Assembly: GCA_963920635.1 (NCBI GenBank)
Contig: OY987307.1
Span: 15,763,735 to 15,827,734 of the forward strand
DNA from: Pseudeuparius sepicola
Taxonomy: Eukaryota; Arthropoda; Insecta; Coleoptera; Anthribidae
DNA length: 64,000 nt
Reading direction: 5' to 3'
The notes beneath the pieces were generated by a model, which saw only the letters and a list, made by a program, of their open reading frames with translations, ran no database searches and had not been told where the DNA came from. The position numbers were made by a program, and so were the translations under genes. Position 1 is the stretch's first letter, and every line of letters starts with the position of its first letter. Below, piece after piece: positions 23,227 through 33,820 of the stretch.

Positions 23227-24112
23227 TTAAAGAAATTGTTTCCTGTTGATCACATATACTTTTAAACCGCACATATCTATTAATTTCTTAAAATAATTTT
23301 CTATTGATAAGATATCACACTTGCTATAAAAAGGAGCTGTGAACTCTAAGCAGTAATGACCTATGCCTGGAAAAGCTTCTATACTAATATGAGGGAAAAA
23401 TGATTTCGCTTTATTAAACACTAAATTTTCTTTTGAGATCAAATATTCTATAGTATCACCCAAGCTTCCAGGTATCACTAAAACAAGTATATTGTGAGAG
23501 GCCAGAGGTTTATCTTTCATGAATTCTCTTCCTTCTACAATCAATTTTAATTTCTGCACAACCATTTCCAAGTCTTTTGACCCTTCATCATATAAAACAA
23601 CTTTATTGCCTACTGGAGCTTTAGCATTATTTTTATTGCCGGAATTTAACTTTTTTGATGATTTTTGCAATAATAGTGACAAAGGAGTGGAATACACATG
23701 GCTTGTTACTATATGGAATTTTGTTGATATAGGGCTTGAATGTGTTTCTTCATGTAGGAATTGTACTACTTTTAAAACTCCTCCTTGATGTATAAACCCG
23801 TAAAAAATCAATAATATCCCATTAAAAGCTACCCATACCTTAAACATCCAATATGATTGTGAGTTGTTTTTCATATTTGATGCAGTTTTGCCTTTGATAG
23901 ACATGGTTGGAACTTCAACCAAAATGTTTTCAGGCTCGGCCAAAACTGTCGTTCCATGAAGATATATCAAAGGCAGGATTACTGGTATAAGAAACCTTGG
24001 TTCTTGATGTGGAAAATATGAGAGTACTAATAAAGGAACTAAGAAAGAAAGGACCATCAGGCACTTGATGGATTTGACAGGAGGAAGCAAATTATACTTT
24101 CCACGAAAACAT
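23227..24112 (-). CDS. PIGZ: PIGZ coding exon 3 with stop
   Basis: Starts after TTTCAG; the first base completes a leucine codon and '[14 protein letters not shown]' follows, then the family motif 'HQEPRFLIP'. The C-terminal part is less conserved and includes a lysine/asparagine-rich hydrophilic insertion ('[15 protein letters not shown]'). It ends with TAA at 23229-23227. Confidence 0.92.
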
Positions 24113-27100
24113 CTGAAACAAAATATATAGATAAATTAGCAACTCGAAAGATTAATTGGTTTGGTATTTTTAAAATAGTCTCCAGTGGCTTTTTATTCCC
24201 TATTTTAGGCGTAGCACATATAGCAAGATAAACATCCAAAAAACATTCTTTTTTGATATATAAATAAGATATTTAGACAGGTCAATAATTGGCCTATTTA
24301 TTATTTAGGGAACGTATTTCTCAAACATTTTAAGAGTAATTTAATTCAAAAGTTGTATTTTGCTCTATTAAGACAAATGAGGCAATGGCCTCCTCAGAAG
24401 TTCGAATTTGTTTAATTCCAAAATATTGTCATTTTAACTTTGCCATCTTGATTCATCCACATTGTTTTATAGTAGCATTGACAAAATTTGGATGGATGGA
24501 TTTTTGTACCTGTAAATATAAATCAAGATGGATGTTTTTCCTGTCGTGCCACAAAAACATCCCTCTTGATTTAGATTTTCTATTATAGAATCTAAAAAAC
24601 CAGTGGGCCTAATTCAAGACCCCTTTATAGACGGTACTTACAAGTAGGTGTAGTATCCAACTGAACTGAGTGCAGTCACTCCTAGCACATTGAAGAGCAA
24701 AGGAATATTCACCAACACATGTAAATAACGAGGATGTAGACCGTGTTGGGCTAAATTTTCACTGTTCAAATTGTACCGAATAAAATTTAATGGTGTAAAG
24801 ACAAAACTGTCTATTGACACATCCAACATGCCTATTTCTCCCCAAGTTATATATCCATAGTAAAAAGAATCTATTATTATAATGGCAATGAAAGAAGGCA
24901 AAGAGCAGAAAACAAAAAATACCATTCGTGTGTGAAACTGAGTAACTGTTATTGACTTGCTTCCAATTCCTCGATACAACCAAAAAAATACTGGTATAAC
25001 TGCAAATGCCAGAAATGTTGGCCGGTTAAAGAAGCCACATACTGTGAGTGAACTAATGACAAAGCAATTCCTGAATGAATCTGAAACTAGATACAATCTC
25101 AACTTGTGAAATTTGACTTTTTCCGCTATAGACTTGCTTTGTTCATATCTATAATTAATGTATTCCCTTTTTCTGTTCAATATATTGGTAAATGTTAAGC
25201 TTTCACACACAAAATACAACAGAACTGCAAATAGCACCAATTCGATTGTATTTGAGAATGTTCTGGTGCCATAGACAATCAACACATAAGACTGACTTAA
25301 AACTAATAGGCGTGACTTGTATTTCTCATTGTTATTAACACAAATTTTATAGAGACAATAATCAACTAGAAATGACAGCGCACACATGAGTAGGCGTGGC
25401 GCTACCAATATGTAATATGTTTTACTTAGTGTGATGTTAAAATATTCCTTGGCAAAATAATTCATGTCTCGAACAAATTTGATGCTCTGTCCTACAGTGA
25501 AGTAAGGAATGGCCATGCTCCTTATTGGAAATGTCGAGTTGAATTCCCAAGGTGGGTTATTTTCAACTTCATAGAATTTCCCTAAAAATAAATCAAAATT
25601 ATATAATTTCTATGACAAAATATACAAAATGCATATTATAGAAAAAGGGCGTTTTAAATTATCATACTTATAAAAATTAGGTTTCCTCTATGGGGAAAGT
25701 TGTTGCAGTAAGGCCTCTTTTCAGAAAAAAACTGAGCTTAGTTACATCAACTCATTGAATAATTTTAAAAGCTATTTTAGTTAGGGTATCAGAAGCATCC
25801 AAGTTTGATTAATTGGTGAGGAACACAATATTATTTAAATTAATTAAAGGTGTAAAAATTACTTACTTTTAAACAATAGTAAGATAAACTGTTGTCAGAA
25901 TCTGCAGAATTTTCACATCTGAAATTACTATTGTTTATTGTTAAAGTGCATATGGACAGAGCGTTCTGCCAGTTGATTAGCTTGTCAACTTCTATGTAAC
26001 CTTAAATCTGTATTTGATGTAGGCAAGGCAGAAATTGCTAAAGATAATAAAGGAGCCCTAATATAAGATTGAGCCCAATCAGGGAATACAACTAAATAAA
26101 TATGTCAGTAGTTTCTGAACACTATTCAATAATTTGATTTGTTGGAAAACCAAACTAACCAAAAGCCCGTCATCTAGCCCCTGTCATCTAGGAGAGTTGG
26201 CTAAAACAACATCATCAGTGAATGCCCTAATTTTGGGGGCTTTCAAATGACATATCCGTCTATCCTCTATGGTAAAATTTTTCTATATATCCCAGGACAA
26301 CTGCCACTGTGAATAATTTTAAGGTCAAATATTATATACCTTATGGTACCAATTTTCAATTTAGTTCTTAGTTCTTCAGATTCTACAAAGAACATGAACC
26401 AGAGGCTAGAATTAGTTGGTATGACATGTCAAATGGGCTTCGAAGATTACAAATACTTGTCAAACTGTGACAACACTTCTTCTTTCTTACTTTTGTTAAA
26501 AGTTGAGTGAGAAAACCCTTTTATGTTGAACTTTACTTCAAAAATCATAACATTCTTGTAGAAATGTGACTTGCATTATCCCTGCAACATTTCAATAATT
26601 GTTTTAGTTGAGCCAAACTCTCCGGTCAATTAACTAATAATTTTGTCTTTAGGTAACACAATAATACAAAAAAAATCAGAAGTTGGCAGGTCTGGTGATA
26701 GTACCACTCTCAAATTTCAAAATGTTGTTAGATTTTTCTAGGATTAATTCGTTTCAATAATTTAGCTTCAGCATTAAAAAATTCTTTATTAAAACATTAT
26801 AAGTCGAAATTATGTACCTAATTGTTTAAATCATTAGATTAGGATAATAAGATAGTAGGTTTTATTTATTAATGAAGTTGAATAGGAATGCTGCTAAATA
26901 AATTTGTTTATTATTATTACCCAAATCTCCTGATGAAGAGACTAAGTGAGCCATGCTTGTAACAAAGTTATAATACATACAAGGTTAGGCATAATGACGT
27001 ATCCATTTACAAACTGCACTCATTCCATAATAAAATTAAATATAAATTCAAATCAAATCGCTATGCAATAAACAGCAATTTAAGGGAGTTGTCACAGCGG

Positions 27101-27739
27101 CGAGAAATGTCAGTCCAGTTTCATGGAGCGTTGGTCAAATATTCAACCATATTTTTTTGTTGAAGCTTGTTTTAAGAATTAACATTCTATTTCACCCTTA
27201 TTTTCATTTAGAACGACGAGATCCAGTTCCTACTGGAAATAAACTCCCATAGTGCTAGGGAGTCTATGGCAATTTTGGGATCGAGTTATTTTAAAATTTG
27301 GGGTGTCAACTGGCTGGCACAATCACCGGACCTATCAACTTGTGTTTTTATTTTATATTGTTGGGTTACCTAAAAGACAACATTATTTTTTAAGTTTCGG
27401 GAGACTTAGGAACAACTGAAACAATTTAAATGTTGCAGCAGATAATGTATAAAGACACATTTCTACAAGAACGTTTTGTTTCATTTTTTGAATTAAAATT
27501 TAAGCGTTCACAAAACATGGATACTTCATTTTACCTAACCAGTAATTATTTTCGGATTGTGAATATTCAGTAAAACAATTTAACAAAAAAATCTTCAACT
27601 CACCAACCAACACTTCAACAGACTGAAAAAACTCATCTGGATGAATATAACCTGTCTGGGGTAAAATTACTAGAAACCATCTGAGGAAGGCAAACAAGAA
27701 GTAGTATCGCATGTGACTTCTCCCAACCTTAGATTCCAT
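23227..27739 (-). CDS. PIGZ: GPI mannosyltransferase 4 (PIG-Z/SMP3 family), complete, three exons
   Basis: ER-membrane glycosyltransferase of family GT22 that adds a fourth, alpha-1,2-linked mannose to the GPI-anchor precursor, using dolichol-phosphate mannose. Exons (minus strand) are 27739-27604, 25581-24642 and 24112-23227, joined by GT...AG introns of 2022 and 529 bp in phases 1 and 2; the product is about 653 residues, somewhat longer than human PIGZ. Diagnostic motifs are '[19 protein letters not shown]' near the N-terminus (acidic first lumenal loop), '[13 protein letters not shown]' soon after, '[16 protein letters not shown]' in the middle, then '[16 protein letters not shown]' and 'GFIHQGGVL'. 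Many hydrophobic segments fit a polytopic membrane protein. The ATG at 27739 is chosen because an in-frame TAA sits three codons upstream (27748-27746). All exon joins keep frame with no stops, so the gene looks intact. Confidence 0.92.
24520..24573. repeat. Hairpin in PIGZ intron 2
   Basis: AAATCAAGATGGATGTTTTT pairs with AAAAACATCCCTCTTGATTT. The left part plus upstream sequence (GGATTTTTGTACCTGTAAAT) recurs at about 56895-56960 without the second arm, so it is a dispersed repeat. Confidence 0.6.
24642..25581 (-). CDS. PIGZ: PIGZ coding exon 2
   Basis: Begins after TTTTTAG with GGAAATTC (completing the split Gly, then '[13 protein letters not shown]') and ends CTACTT|GTAAGT in phase 2. It carries the 'WEF...PIRS' loop, most transmembrane helices and the 'HPRYLH' segment. 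A charged stretch of about 30 residues ('[14 protein letters not shown]' onwards) is a likely lineage-specific loop. Confidence 0.92.
25582..27603. other. PIGZ intron 1
   Basis: A 2022-bp AT-rich intron. Apart from a short transposase relic near 27200-27420 I see no exon, RNA gene or clear element in it. Confidence 0.6.
27200..27420 (+). pseudogene. Relic of a mariner-type transposase
   Basis: At 27311-27340 the plus strand reads '[10 protein letters not shown]', close to the (W)P(A/P)xSPDLTP motif around the third catalytic aspartate of Tc1/mariner transposases, followed after 8 codons by Trp and soon by a stop. Upstream similarity is too decayed to read. It lies within PIGZ intron 1, antisense to the gene. 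This rests on one motif only. Confidence 0.35.
27604..27739 (-). CDS. PIGZ: PIGZ coding exon 1
   Basis: Encodes the N-terminal membrane segment and the '[11 protein letters not shown]' motif that distinguishes PIG-Z/SMP3 from PIG-B, ALG9 and ALG12. It ends GTTG|GTGAGT, splitting a glycine codon (phase 1). Reading past the donor gives an unrelated tail, which confirms the splice. Confidence 0.9.
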
Positions 27740-28284
27740 TTCCAATTAATCATAGCCTGCAAGTGCAGTATAATTTTTCAATGAAAGTAGTTTAATTACA
27801 GTACATATTTTTAGATATTAGCAAAACATATATTTTACTCTTAAGTAATATGTAGGGGTGTCTAAAGAGTCACCCCCTTAACTTTTTTATTTTCGGACTA
27901 ATTGTAACAATAAGGTCTATATTTTTGTTTTTGATGCTTCGCACCGAACACCGTGATATTTCCAAATATATATTTTGTAGGGTGAGTTCCTCATTTAAAA
28001 TAAAAAGGAGTGAAGCATAGAGTGCCGCGTTGCGATTTCGCGAACTGTGACTGTCACTGCTACTTATCTATCACAGTCACAGTCACAAAATCTATAGGTC
28101 ACACTCTGCTCCAGTCCCAACCAAATAGCAGTGACATTTTGTCAAAGATTGGCACTGTTGCCAGTGTTAGAGGTTGGCCCACCGACGCAGACAAGACGGA
28201 AGCAGTATCACTGTCACAGTGGGCACGGACAGGCAATGAGATGGATAAAATACACTGCGCCAAAAAATCATTAGTCACTGCGAC
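27740..28284. other. 5' flank of PIGZ
   Basis: Region upstream of PIGZ on the minus strand. It must hold the promoter, but no clear TATA box or other element stands out. The part at 28020-28284 has many GTCACTGTCAC-like repeats. Confidence 0.4.
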
Positions 28285-28978
28285 CAAGGGCGTATTCAAG
28301 GGGGGGGTACAGGGGGTAATTACCCCCCCCCCCCCAAGCCCATCAAATGTCCAATTTCTCAACTCTATATTTAGGTAAATTTAGTCAAGAGTCTGACGAA
28401 GTAATAAAAATTAAATTGCAAGGAGAGTTAGATTTATGGCAAAAAACATGTAGTCGACAATAATATTTGTGATATCCTTACAAGTTATAAAGACTGTGAT
28501 GAAGACATATTTCCTAATATAAAAAAAATTCTACACATATTAATTGCTCTGCCAATTAGAATTAGAAAAGACTGAAAACCTGGGTTACGCTCCACTATGG
28601 GCGAAGAGCGATTAGTAGGATTGGCACTGCTATTTACCCACAGAGAAATCAATGTAGATGTTTCTCGGGTTATTGAGCGATACGCCAAAAAAACAAAAAG
28701 AAAAATTGATTTCATATTATAATAGATAACTATATTCATATTCCTATAATCCATTGTGATATGGATGTGATTTTTAAGAGTTTTATATTCTTTTAAAGAA
28801 TTTTATTTATTTTTAAAAATTTTTTATAGGAACCTATAATGTTTTGTATTTTTTTTATGTAGGTAATAAAATACCACCATATTCAGTTGAAATTGCTTTT
28901 ACGAACGCACCGAACCCCTAATTCTAAAAAAATATTTTATATTACCCCTCCCAAGGCGAAATCCCGGACACGCCCTTG
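28285..28978 (+). mobile_element. Internally deleted hAT element with 8-bp target duplication
   Basis: 694 bp bounded by CAAGGGCGTATTC and its inverse GGACACGCCCTTG, and flanked on each side by the same 8 bases ACTGCGAC (28277-28284 and 28979-28986). An 8-bp duplication is the signature of hAT insertion. Inside it has lost most of the transposase, keeping only the C-terminal part (28495-28722). G and C homopolymers lie just inside the left end. Confidence 0.92.
28495..28722 (+). pseudogene. hAT transposase C-terminal dimerisation domain, broken
   Basis: The plus-strand frame reads 'DEDIFPNIKKILHILIALP', then a stop at 28573, then 'LRSTMGEERLVGLALL' and 'REINVDVSRVIERYAK' before two stops. 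This is the hAT C-terminal (dimerisation) domain as in ZMYM1-like transposases; the usual alanine/serine-rich ERSFS region between the two parts is shortened. DNA-binding and catalytic parts are missing, so it is inactive. Confidence 0.85.
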
Positions 28979-28986
28979 ACTGCGAC

Positions 28987-29300
28987 ATGGCTGAAGCAGT
29001 TACATCCTGTCACAGCTCCACTAAAATCGCAGGTTGGTACACCCCTAGTGCTGCATGCAAAAATCTCTTACAGTCTGTCCAAAGGGTAGATTTAAGGGCG
29101 GGCCTTGTAAACATGAACAATTTGAAATTTGGAAACCACATTAAGCATTCGAATATCAAGTTGATTTTTGCGGGGTGAGTTTGTTGGTCATTTTAGAGTA
29201 CCTAGAAAGAAGTTCGCCCTTAAATCGACCCTACAGGCTTCCCGTAAGTTAAACCTGTACCATGTCAGTTTGTATGTCTAAGTGATGTCATCCAAAAAGG
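28987..29300. other. Gene-free stretch with one hairpin
   Basis: No gene. AGGGTAGATTTAAGGGCG (29084-29101) pairs with CGCCCTTAAATCGACCCT (29216-29233), probably the ends of a small MITE of about 150 bp. Confidence 0.5.
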
Positions 29301-29339
29301 ACCTTTATTATATAAAAGTAGTGTGTGCCTTCATATAAT

Positions 29340-30025
29340 ACAAACTATCAAGTAGCTTATTTCCAATAAAAGAAACTTAACCTATAATATATTATATAAG
29401 CTTAGCTTATATTATACAGGTTATAAAAAAACATTTTTTATTTGAATGGTAATAATTGTAGAATTGTACGATACCTACTTTACAATTCCCCGTTAACCTT
29501 AACTCGCAAAAGATAGCTTATTTTTAATAAAAGTAGCTTAAGCTACTCGAAGTAGCTTAATCTACTGAAGGTCACTTATAGTCTATCCAAGTTACAGAGG
29601 CAGTAGATATAAACAAAGTCACATGACCGCATTGTGATCGATTACCAGGGTCGGACTAATATATGAGATTGTGGAAACAACTCTGTGCTCGATCCTACCT
29701 ATGCAGGAAACTCGACTGAGAGAGGAGCTGGCCCTTGCATTCCACTCGCTGCCTAAACATTTGAGATTTTATGACAGCCAGACTAATAAGATAATAGGTC
29801 AATCGCGACCACGTGGTGGCCAATGTTTTGATTTAATGCCTCTGTAACTTGGATATAGTATAGCAACTTAGTTACCAAAAGTGGCTTTGGTAGCTATTTT
29901 GAGTAGCTAGCTACTTCTAAAAAGTAACTTATAAATACTGGGGGAAAATGATCGAAGCTACAGTTATAAGCTACCAGTACAAAAAAGTAGCTTGAATAAG
30001 TTACTTTGAAAAAAATGTAGCTAAG
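29340..30025. repeat. Cluster of AAGTAGCTT/AAGCTACTT motifs around a nested element
   Basis: On both sides of the element at 29584-29855 the motif GTAGCTT or its complement occurs repeatedly in both orientations (e.g. 29551-29572 and 29880-30020). Such subterminal repeats are typical of transposase-binding ends of hAT-like elements, so this may be one non-autonomous element split by the nested one. Its exact ends are not resolved. Confidence 0.5.
29584..29855. mobile_element. MITE with TATCCAAGTTACAGAGGCA ends, copy 1
   Basis: Perfect terminal inverted repeats TATCCAAGTTACAGAGGCA and its complement enclose 272 bp. A related copy with extra internal DNA lies at 61536-61908 and shares GATCGATTACCAGGGT and CACGTGGTGGCCA. 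No coding capacity. Confidence 0.8.
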
Positions 30026-30408
30026 CTAGTATAGTCGTTCCGCCGAATAGCGGGACCACATAACTGACACATTGGGACATTGGTAATTTAGTTCATACCA
30101 ACTCACAAGTCAAGGGTGCCAGGGCATTTTTTATCAAAATTTTTTGTTTACACCACAAAATGCAGAAATGTATTGCTGCTTCTTCCAAAGTTGTTTGCCT
30201 GGGCGTCTAGATATAAACAATACAAAAATAGACCAGTTCCATTTAGTTTCGACTTTTTGCAAACGTCCGAAAATTCAGCTTACCCAATACACTCTAATAT
30301 GTACCTGGTTTTTCCTGTTCTTCCAGGCAATCTATAGAAAGTTTGGCAAATGTCAAATGAACTGTCAACATCTTCGCTATTTGGCGTAATGACTATAGCC
30401 GTTGTGTG
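30026..30408. other. Gene-free stretch
   Basis: No recognisable gene or repeat; short open frames on the plus strand have no family resemblance. Confidence 0.4.
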
Positions 30409-30696
30409 AGGAATAATAAGAGGCGCAACGCCCGTATAAAGTTGCGAGCCCGGTTTGCTGTGTGATTACCTTGGAGCCCCTCGTTGCTCCCACTCGCTCT
30501 AACCGCCTAGCGACCACGGATTTTTACAACTTGTTTACGTTTCTGAGAACACCGATCCCTTTGCAATGGGCTAACGGTCCAATTTTGTATATTTTGTATT
30601 TTACTGGGAGGATATGTAGTTTTCTGTCTCGGACGCTTTTCGGGTCGTGTTTTCGGCTCGCCGCGGCCCTTAAGGTTGCGCCTCTTATTATTCCTC
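30409..30696. mobile_element. MITE with GAGGAATAATAAGAGGCGCA ends
   Basis: About 288 bp bounded by inverted copies of GAGGAATAATAAGAGGCGCA. The interior is more GC-rich than the flanks and includes GGCTCGCCGCGG. No transposase and no certain target duplication were found. Confidence 0.7.
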
Positions 30697-31164
30697 ACTC
30701 AAAGCTATAGCTTAGCTACGACGTAGCTAAGTTTTCAACGTCCGCCATTAAATCAACCCTTTGGAACAGTAAGAGATTTTTGCGTACCTATGTACCTTCT
30801 TTTCAATCTAAATGAGGAATAACTTGATATTTGATGTTTGTTTACCGAATTTCTGAAATTTTTAATGACTGCTTTTAATCTGTATATTGTGGAGCTTAAT
30901 TAATCGGGGCTCCCAAATTTTTTAGGAAAACAGAGAAAAAAAAGTGCTACAAAAATAAAGTGGTTGGTCGCTAAAATTAGGCAGCCAGTATCACGTTAAA
31001 AAAAGGTTACCAAAGTTTGTCTACCAACTTCTAGCAAAAAAAATTGACTGTCAGAAGTTTTTGGATGCTATCTTAACAGCGATTTATAAATCCACCTCTA
31101 GTTGGTTATGTATTAGGTAAATTAATTATTGTCAAACTGACACGAAAATATTTCCAGCCCCTAT

Positions 31165-31349
31165 GCGTTGACTGACGTATTAATAAAGACTGCTTACGGC
31201 TGTCATGTTTGACTGTTCTCTGGCTCACCATGCGCTTCCCGGAGACAAAATACAATGAAAAATACATTGTTGACCATAGGAGGCGCCATCTACTTTCTAG
31301 GACATGAAACTATAGCCATGAGAAGTCTTATTAATACGTCAGTCAACGC
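31165..31349. mobile_element. MITE with GCGTTGACTGACGTATTAAT ends
   Basis: 185 bp; GCGTTGACTGACGTATTAAT at the left and its complement at the right. The interior has no open frame of note. The family of the parent transposon is unknown. Confidence 0.75.
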
Positions 31350-31508
31350 CTTATGGCTTCCCTCCCTCACGACAGGTTCCTTTTACATTTCAAATCAATA
31401 ATTATAATATTACTTTGAGTATAAGGCCCGATTTATAAACTTTAACATTGCCGTTTGAAGATTGACATTACCTTGAAAAGACTTAAGAGGATTTCATGTT
31501 AATATATA

Positions 31509-32074
31509 CAGGGTGTCCGCAAATTACACCGACAACAGATGATAGGAAATGTGATTTTAAGAACTTTTTTTAAATAAACATATGTCCGCTGACGCGTTGT
31601 TTTTAATATACAGCGTGTTAAAATTTACTCATTGAAACAATTTTTTTAAATTATTTCTGTAACTACAAAAGATATCGATTTCAAATTTGGTAGGGATTAT
31701 AACGTCAAAAGGTGCTATTAAAACAAGTAATGCAGGATTTTTTAGAGCGCCAGTGGCGTGCGTAAGGGTAATTCGACCTTCCGTTTTTCAAAAGAACTTT
31801 TACACAGATTGATTTTATAAGTAAACGGAAATGGTTCTGCAATCCCCAATCAATTCTAAACAAAAAATGTGTCTTTCAATTTTATTGAGAAGTGACTCCC
31901 TGGCTTGTAAAAATTGAAATTTTAACTGAAAAACATGAAAAACACACCATTTCTTAAAAATACAAAAAGCCATAGAAGGCTTTGGAAATATGATCTAGCA
32001 GAAGGCCATGAAACAAATGACTTTTTCACCTGTCAAGCAAGGTGTTAGGTTATCTATTGTTGTCTATGTTTGTT
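31509..32074 (+). repeat. Left long terminal inverted repeat
   Basis: Pairs with 33240-33818. It reaches to within about 33 bases of the transposase start codon, so the transposase promoter must lie inside the inverted repeat. Confidence 0.88.
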
Positions 32075-32106
32075 AAAAACTTTTGTTAATTACATTACGG
32101 CGAATT

Positions 32107-33098
32107 ATGGAATTTTCATTTGGTGAACTTGCAGATATGCATTTAGTATTAGGAGAGTGCCGTATGAATTGTCGAGCAGCAGCCAGATTGTACTCCCAAA
32201 GGTATCTCAACCGATGTGCTCCACACCACACTACGTTCGCCTCAGTAGACAGACGTTTAAGAGAGTTTGGAAGTTTTAAGAAGGTAAATTTAAATGCTGG
32301 TAGGCCCCGACAAATACAAGTTATTACCGAAGAGGAAATTCTTGACAGAATAGAAGCTCATCCCGGAGAAAGTGTGAGATTATTGTCCAGGCAAGTAAAT
32401 GTGTGCAAATCAAACGTGCACAGAACATTAAAAGAACAATTACTCCGACCGTATCACTTATTAGGCGTTCAAGAACTTGAAGAAACTGACCCTGCAGCTC
32501 GTCTGGAATTTTGCCAGTGGTTGATAAATCGTAATCTTAATGATATGTCTTTCACGAAAAGATTATTTTTTACCGACGAGGCTTGCTTTTCTCGTAGCGG
32601 TATTTTCAATTTTCATAATTTGCATAATTGGAGTGATGAAAATCCACGACAAATAAGACTCCGACGTTTCCAAAAACAGTTAAAAATTAATGTTTGGGCT
32701 GGAATCATCGATGATTACTTGATTGGTCCAGCCTATCCCTTATAAATATAAGGGATAGGCTGCCGTTACTTCTTGAAAATGTGCCATTGGTAATAAGAAG
32801 AACTATGTTCTTTATGCATGATGGGGCTCCTCCCCATTTTACACTTCCAGTGAGGCAGTAGGTACCTCAACGAAACATTTCCGAGAAAGTGGATGGGGAG
32901 AGGAATTGATGCGCCAATAAAGTGGCCGCCCCCGTTCACCTGACTTAACACCCATGGATTTTTTTTTGGGGAACATTAAAAGAAAAAATTTATCGGACCC
33001 CTGTCAATACCCAAGAAGAATTGTGGCAGAGAATTGTAGAGGAGTCTACAGAAATACGTCAAATGCCGGATGTATTTGTCCCTTTTGAGAAGATGTAA
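32107..33098 (+). pseudogene. Tc1/mariner-superfamily transposase, broken
   Basis: From the ATG at 32107 one frame of 213 codons runs 'MEFSFGELADMHLVLGECRM', a helix-turn-helix region, then 'FFTDEACFSRSG' (first catalytic Asp) and 'NVWAGI', stopping at 32743-32745. In other frames the same protein continues: 'MHDGAPPHFTLPVRQ' (second Asp), 'GRGIDAPIKWPPPRSPDL' (third Asp) and 'EELWQRIVEESTEIRQMP' to a stop at 33096. So there are at least three breaks: at the palindrome 32730-32761, after 'LPVRQ', and at the T run near 32957. The acidic catalytic triad is still encoded, but no full-length protein can be made. Confidence 0.9.
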
Positions 33099-33239
33099 CG
33101 CTTGTATCCGTTACAATGGGATGCATTTTGAACATCATTTAAATTGAATTTTGTTAAGTATTTAATTATCAATTTTGTTTTTGTGTCAAGCCATTAAAAG
33201 TGTAATTGTTTTTGGAGTTTGGTTTCTTTCGCCTAATTT

Positions 33240-33818
33240 TAATAAACATAGACAACAATAGATAACCTAACACCTAACACCTTGTTTGACAGGTGAAAAA
33301 GTCGTTTGTTTCATGGTCTTCTGCTAGATCGTATTTCCAAAGCCTTTTATGGCTTTTTGTATTTTTAAGAAATAACGTGTTTTTCAAGTTTTTCAGTTAA
33401 AATTTCAATTTTTACAAGCCAGGGAGTCACTTCTCAATAAAATTGAAAGACACATTTTTTGTTTAGAATTGATTGGGGATTGCAGAACCATTTCCGTTTA
33501 CTTGTAAAATCAATCTGTGTAAAAGTTCTTTTGAAAAACGGAAGGTCGAATTACCCTTACGCACGCCACTGGCGCTCTAAAAAATCCTGCATTACTTGTT
33601 TTAATAGCACCTTCTGACGTTATAATCCCTACCAAATTTGAAATTGATATCTTTTGTAGTTACAGAAATAATAAAAAAAAATCGTTTCAATGAGTACATT
33701 TTACACGCTGTATATTAAAAACAACGCGTCAGCAGACATATGTTTATTTAAAAAAGTTCTTAAAATCACATTTCCTATTATCTGTCAAGCCTTGTCGGTG
33801 TAATTTGCGGACACCCTG
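33240..33818 (-). repeat. Right long terminal inverted repeat
   Basis: Inverse of 31509-32074. It carries a small ACACCTA duplication (CACCTAACACC) absent from the left arm. Confidence 0.88.
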
Positions 33819-33820
33819 TA

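Larger units (their letters stand above)
31509..33818 (+). mobile_element. Mariner-like element with ~570-bp inverted repeats, full length
   Basis: 2310 bp from CAGGGTGTCCGCAAATTACA to its complement, with TA on both sides (31507-31508, 33819-33820). The inverted repeats run from 31509 to about 32074 and from about 33240 to 33818, far longer than the usual ~30 bp of mariners; they include matching ACGCGTCAGC, GCGCCAGTGGCGTGCG and AGATAACCTAACACC stretches. A broken transposase gene fills the centre. The two arms differ by scattered substitutions, so the element is not brand new. Confidence 0.92.

Noticed and set aside
30462..30710. 82-codon frame inside the GAGGAATAATAAG MITE
   Set aside because: No similarity to a transposase, and the frame runs into the terminal inverted repeat.
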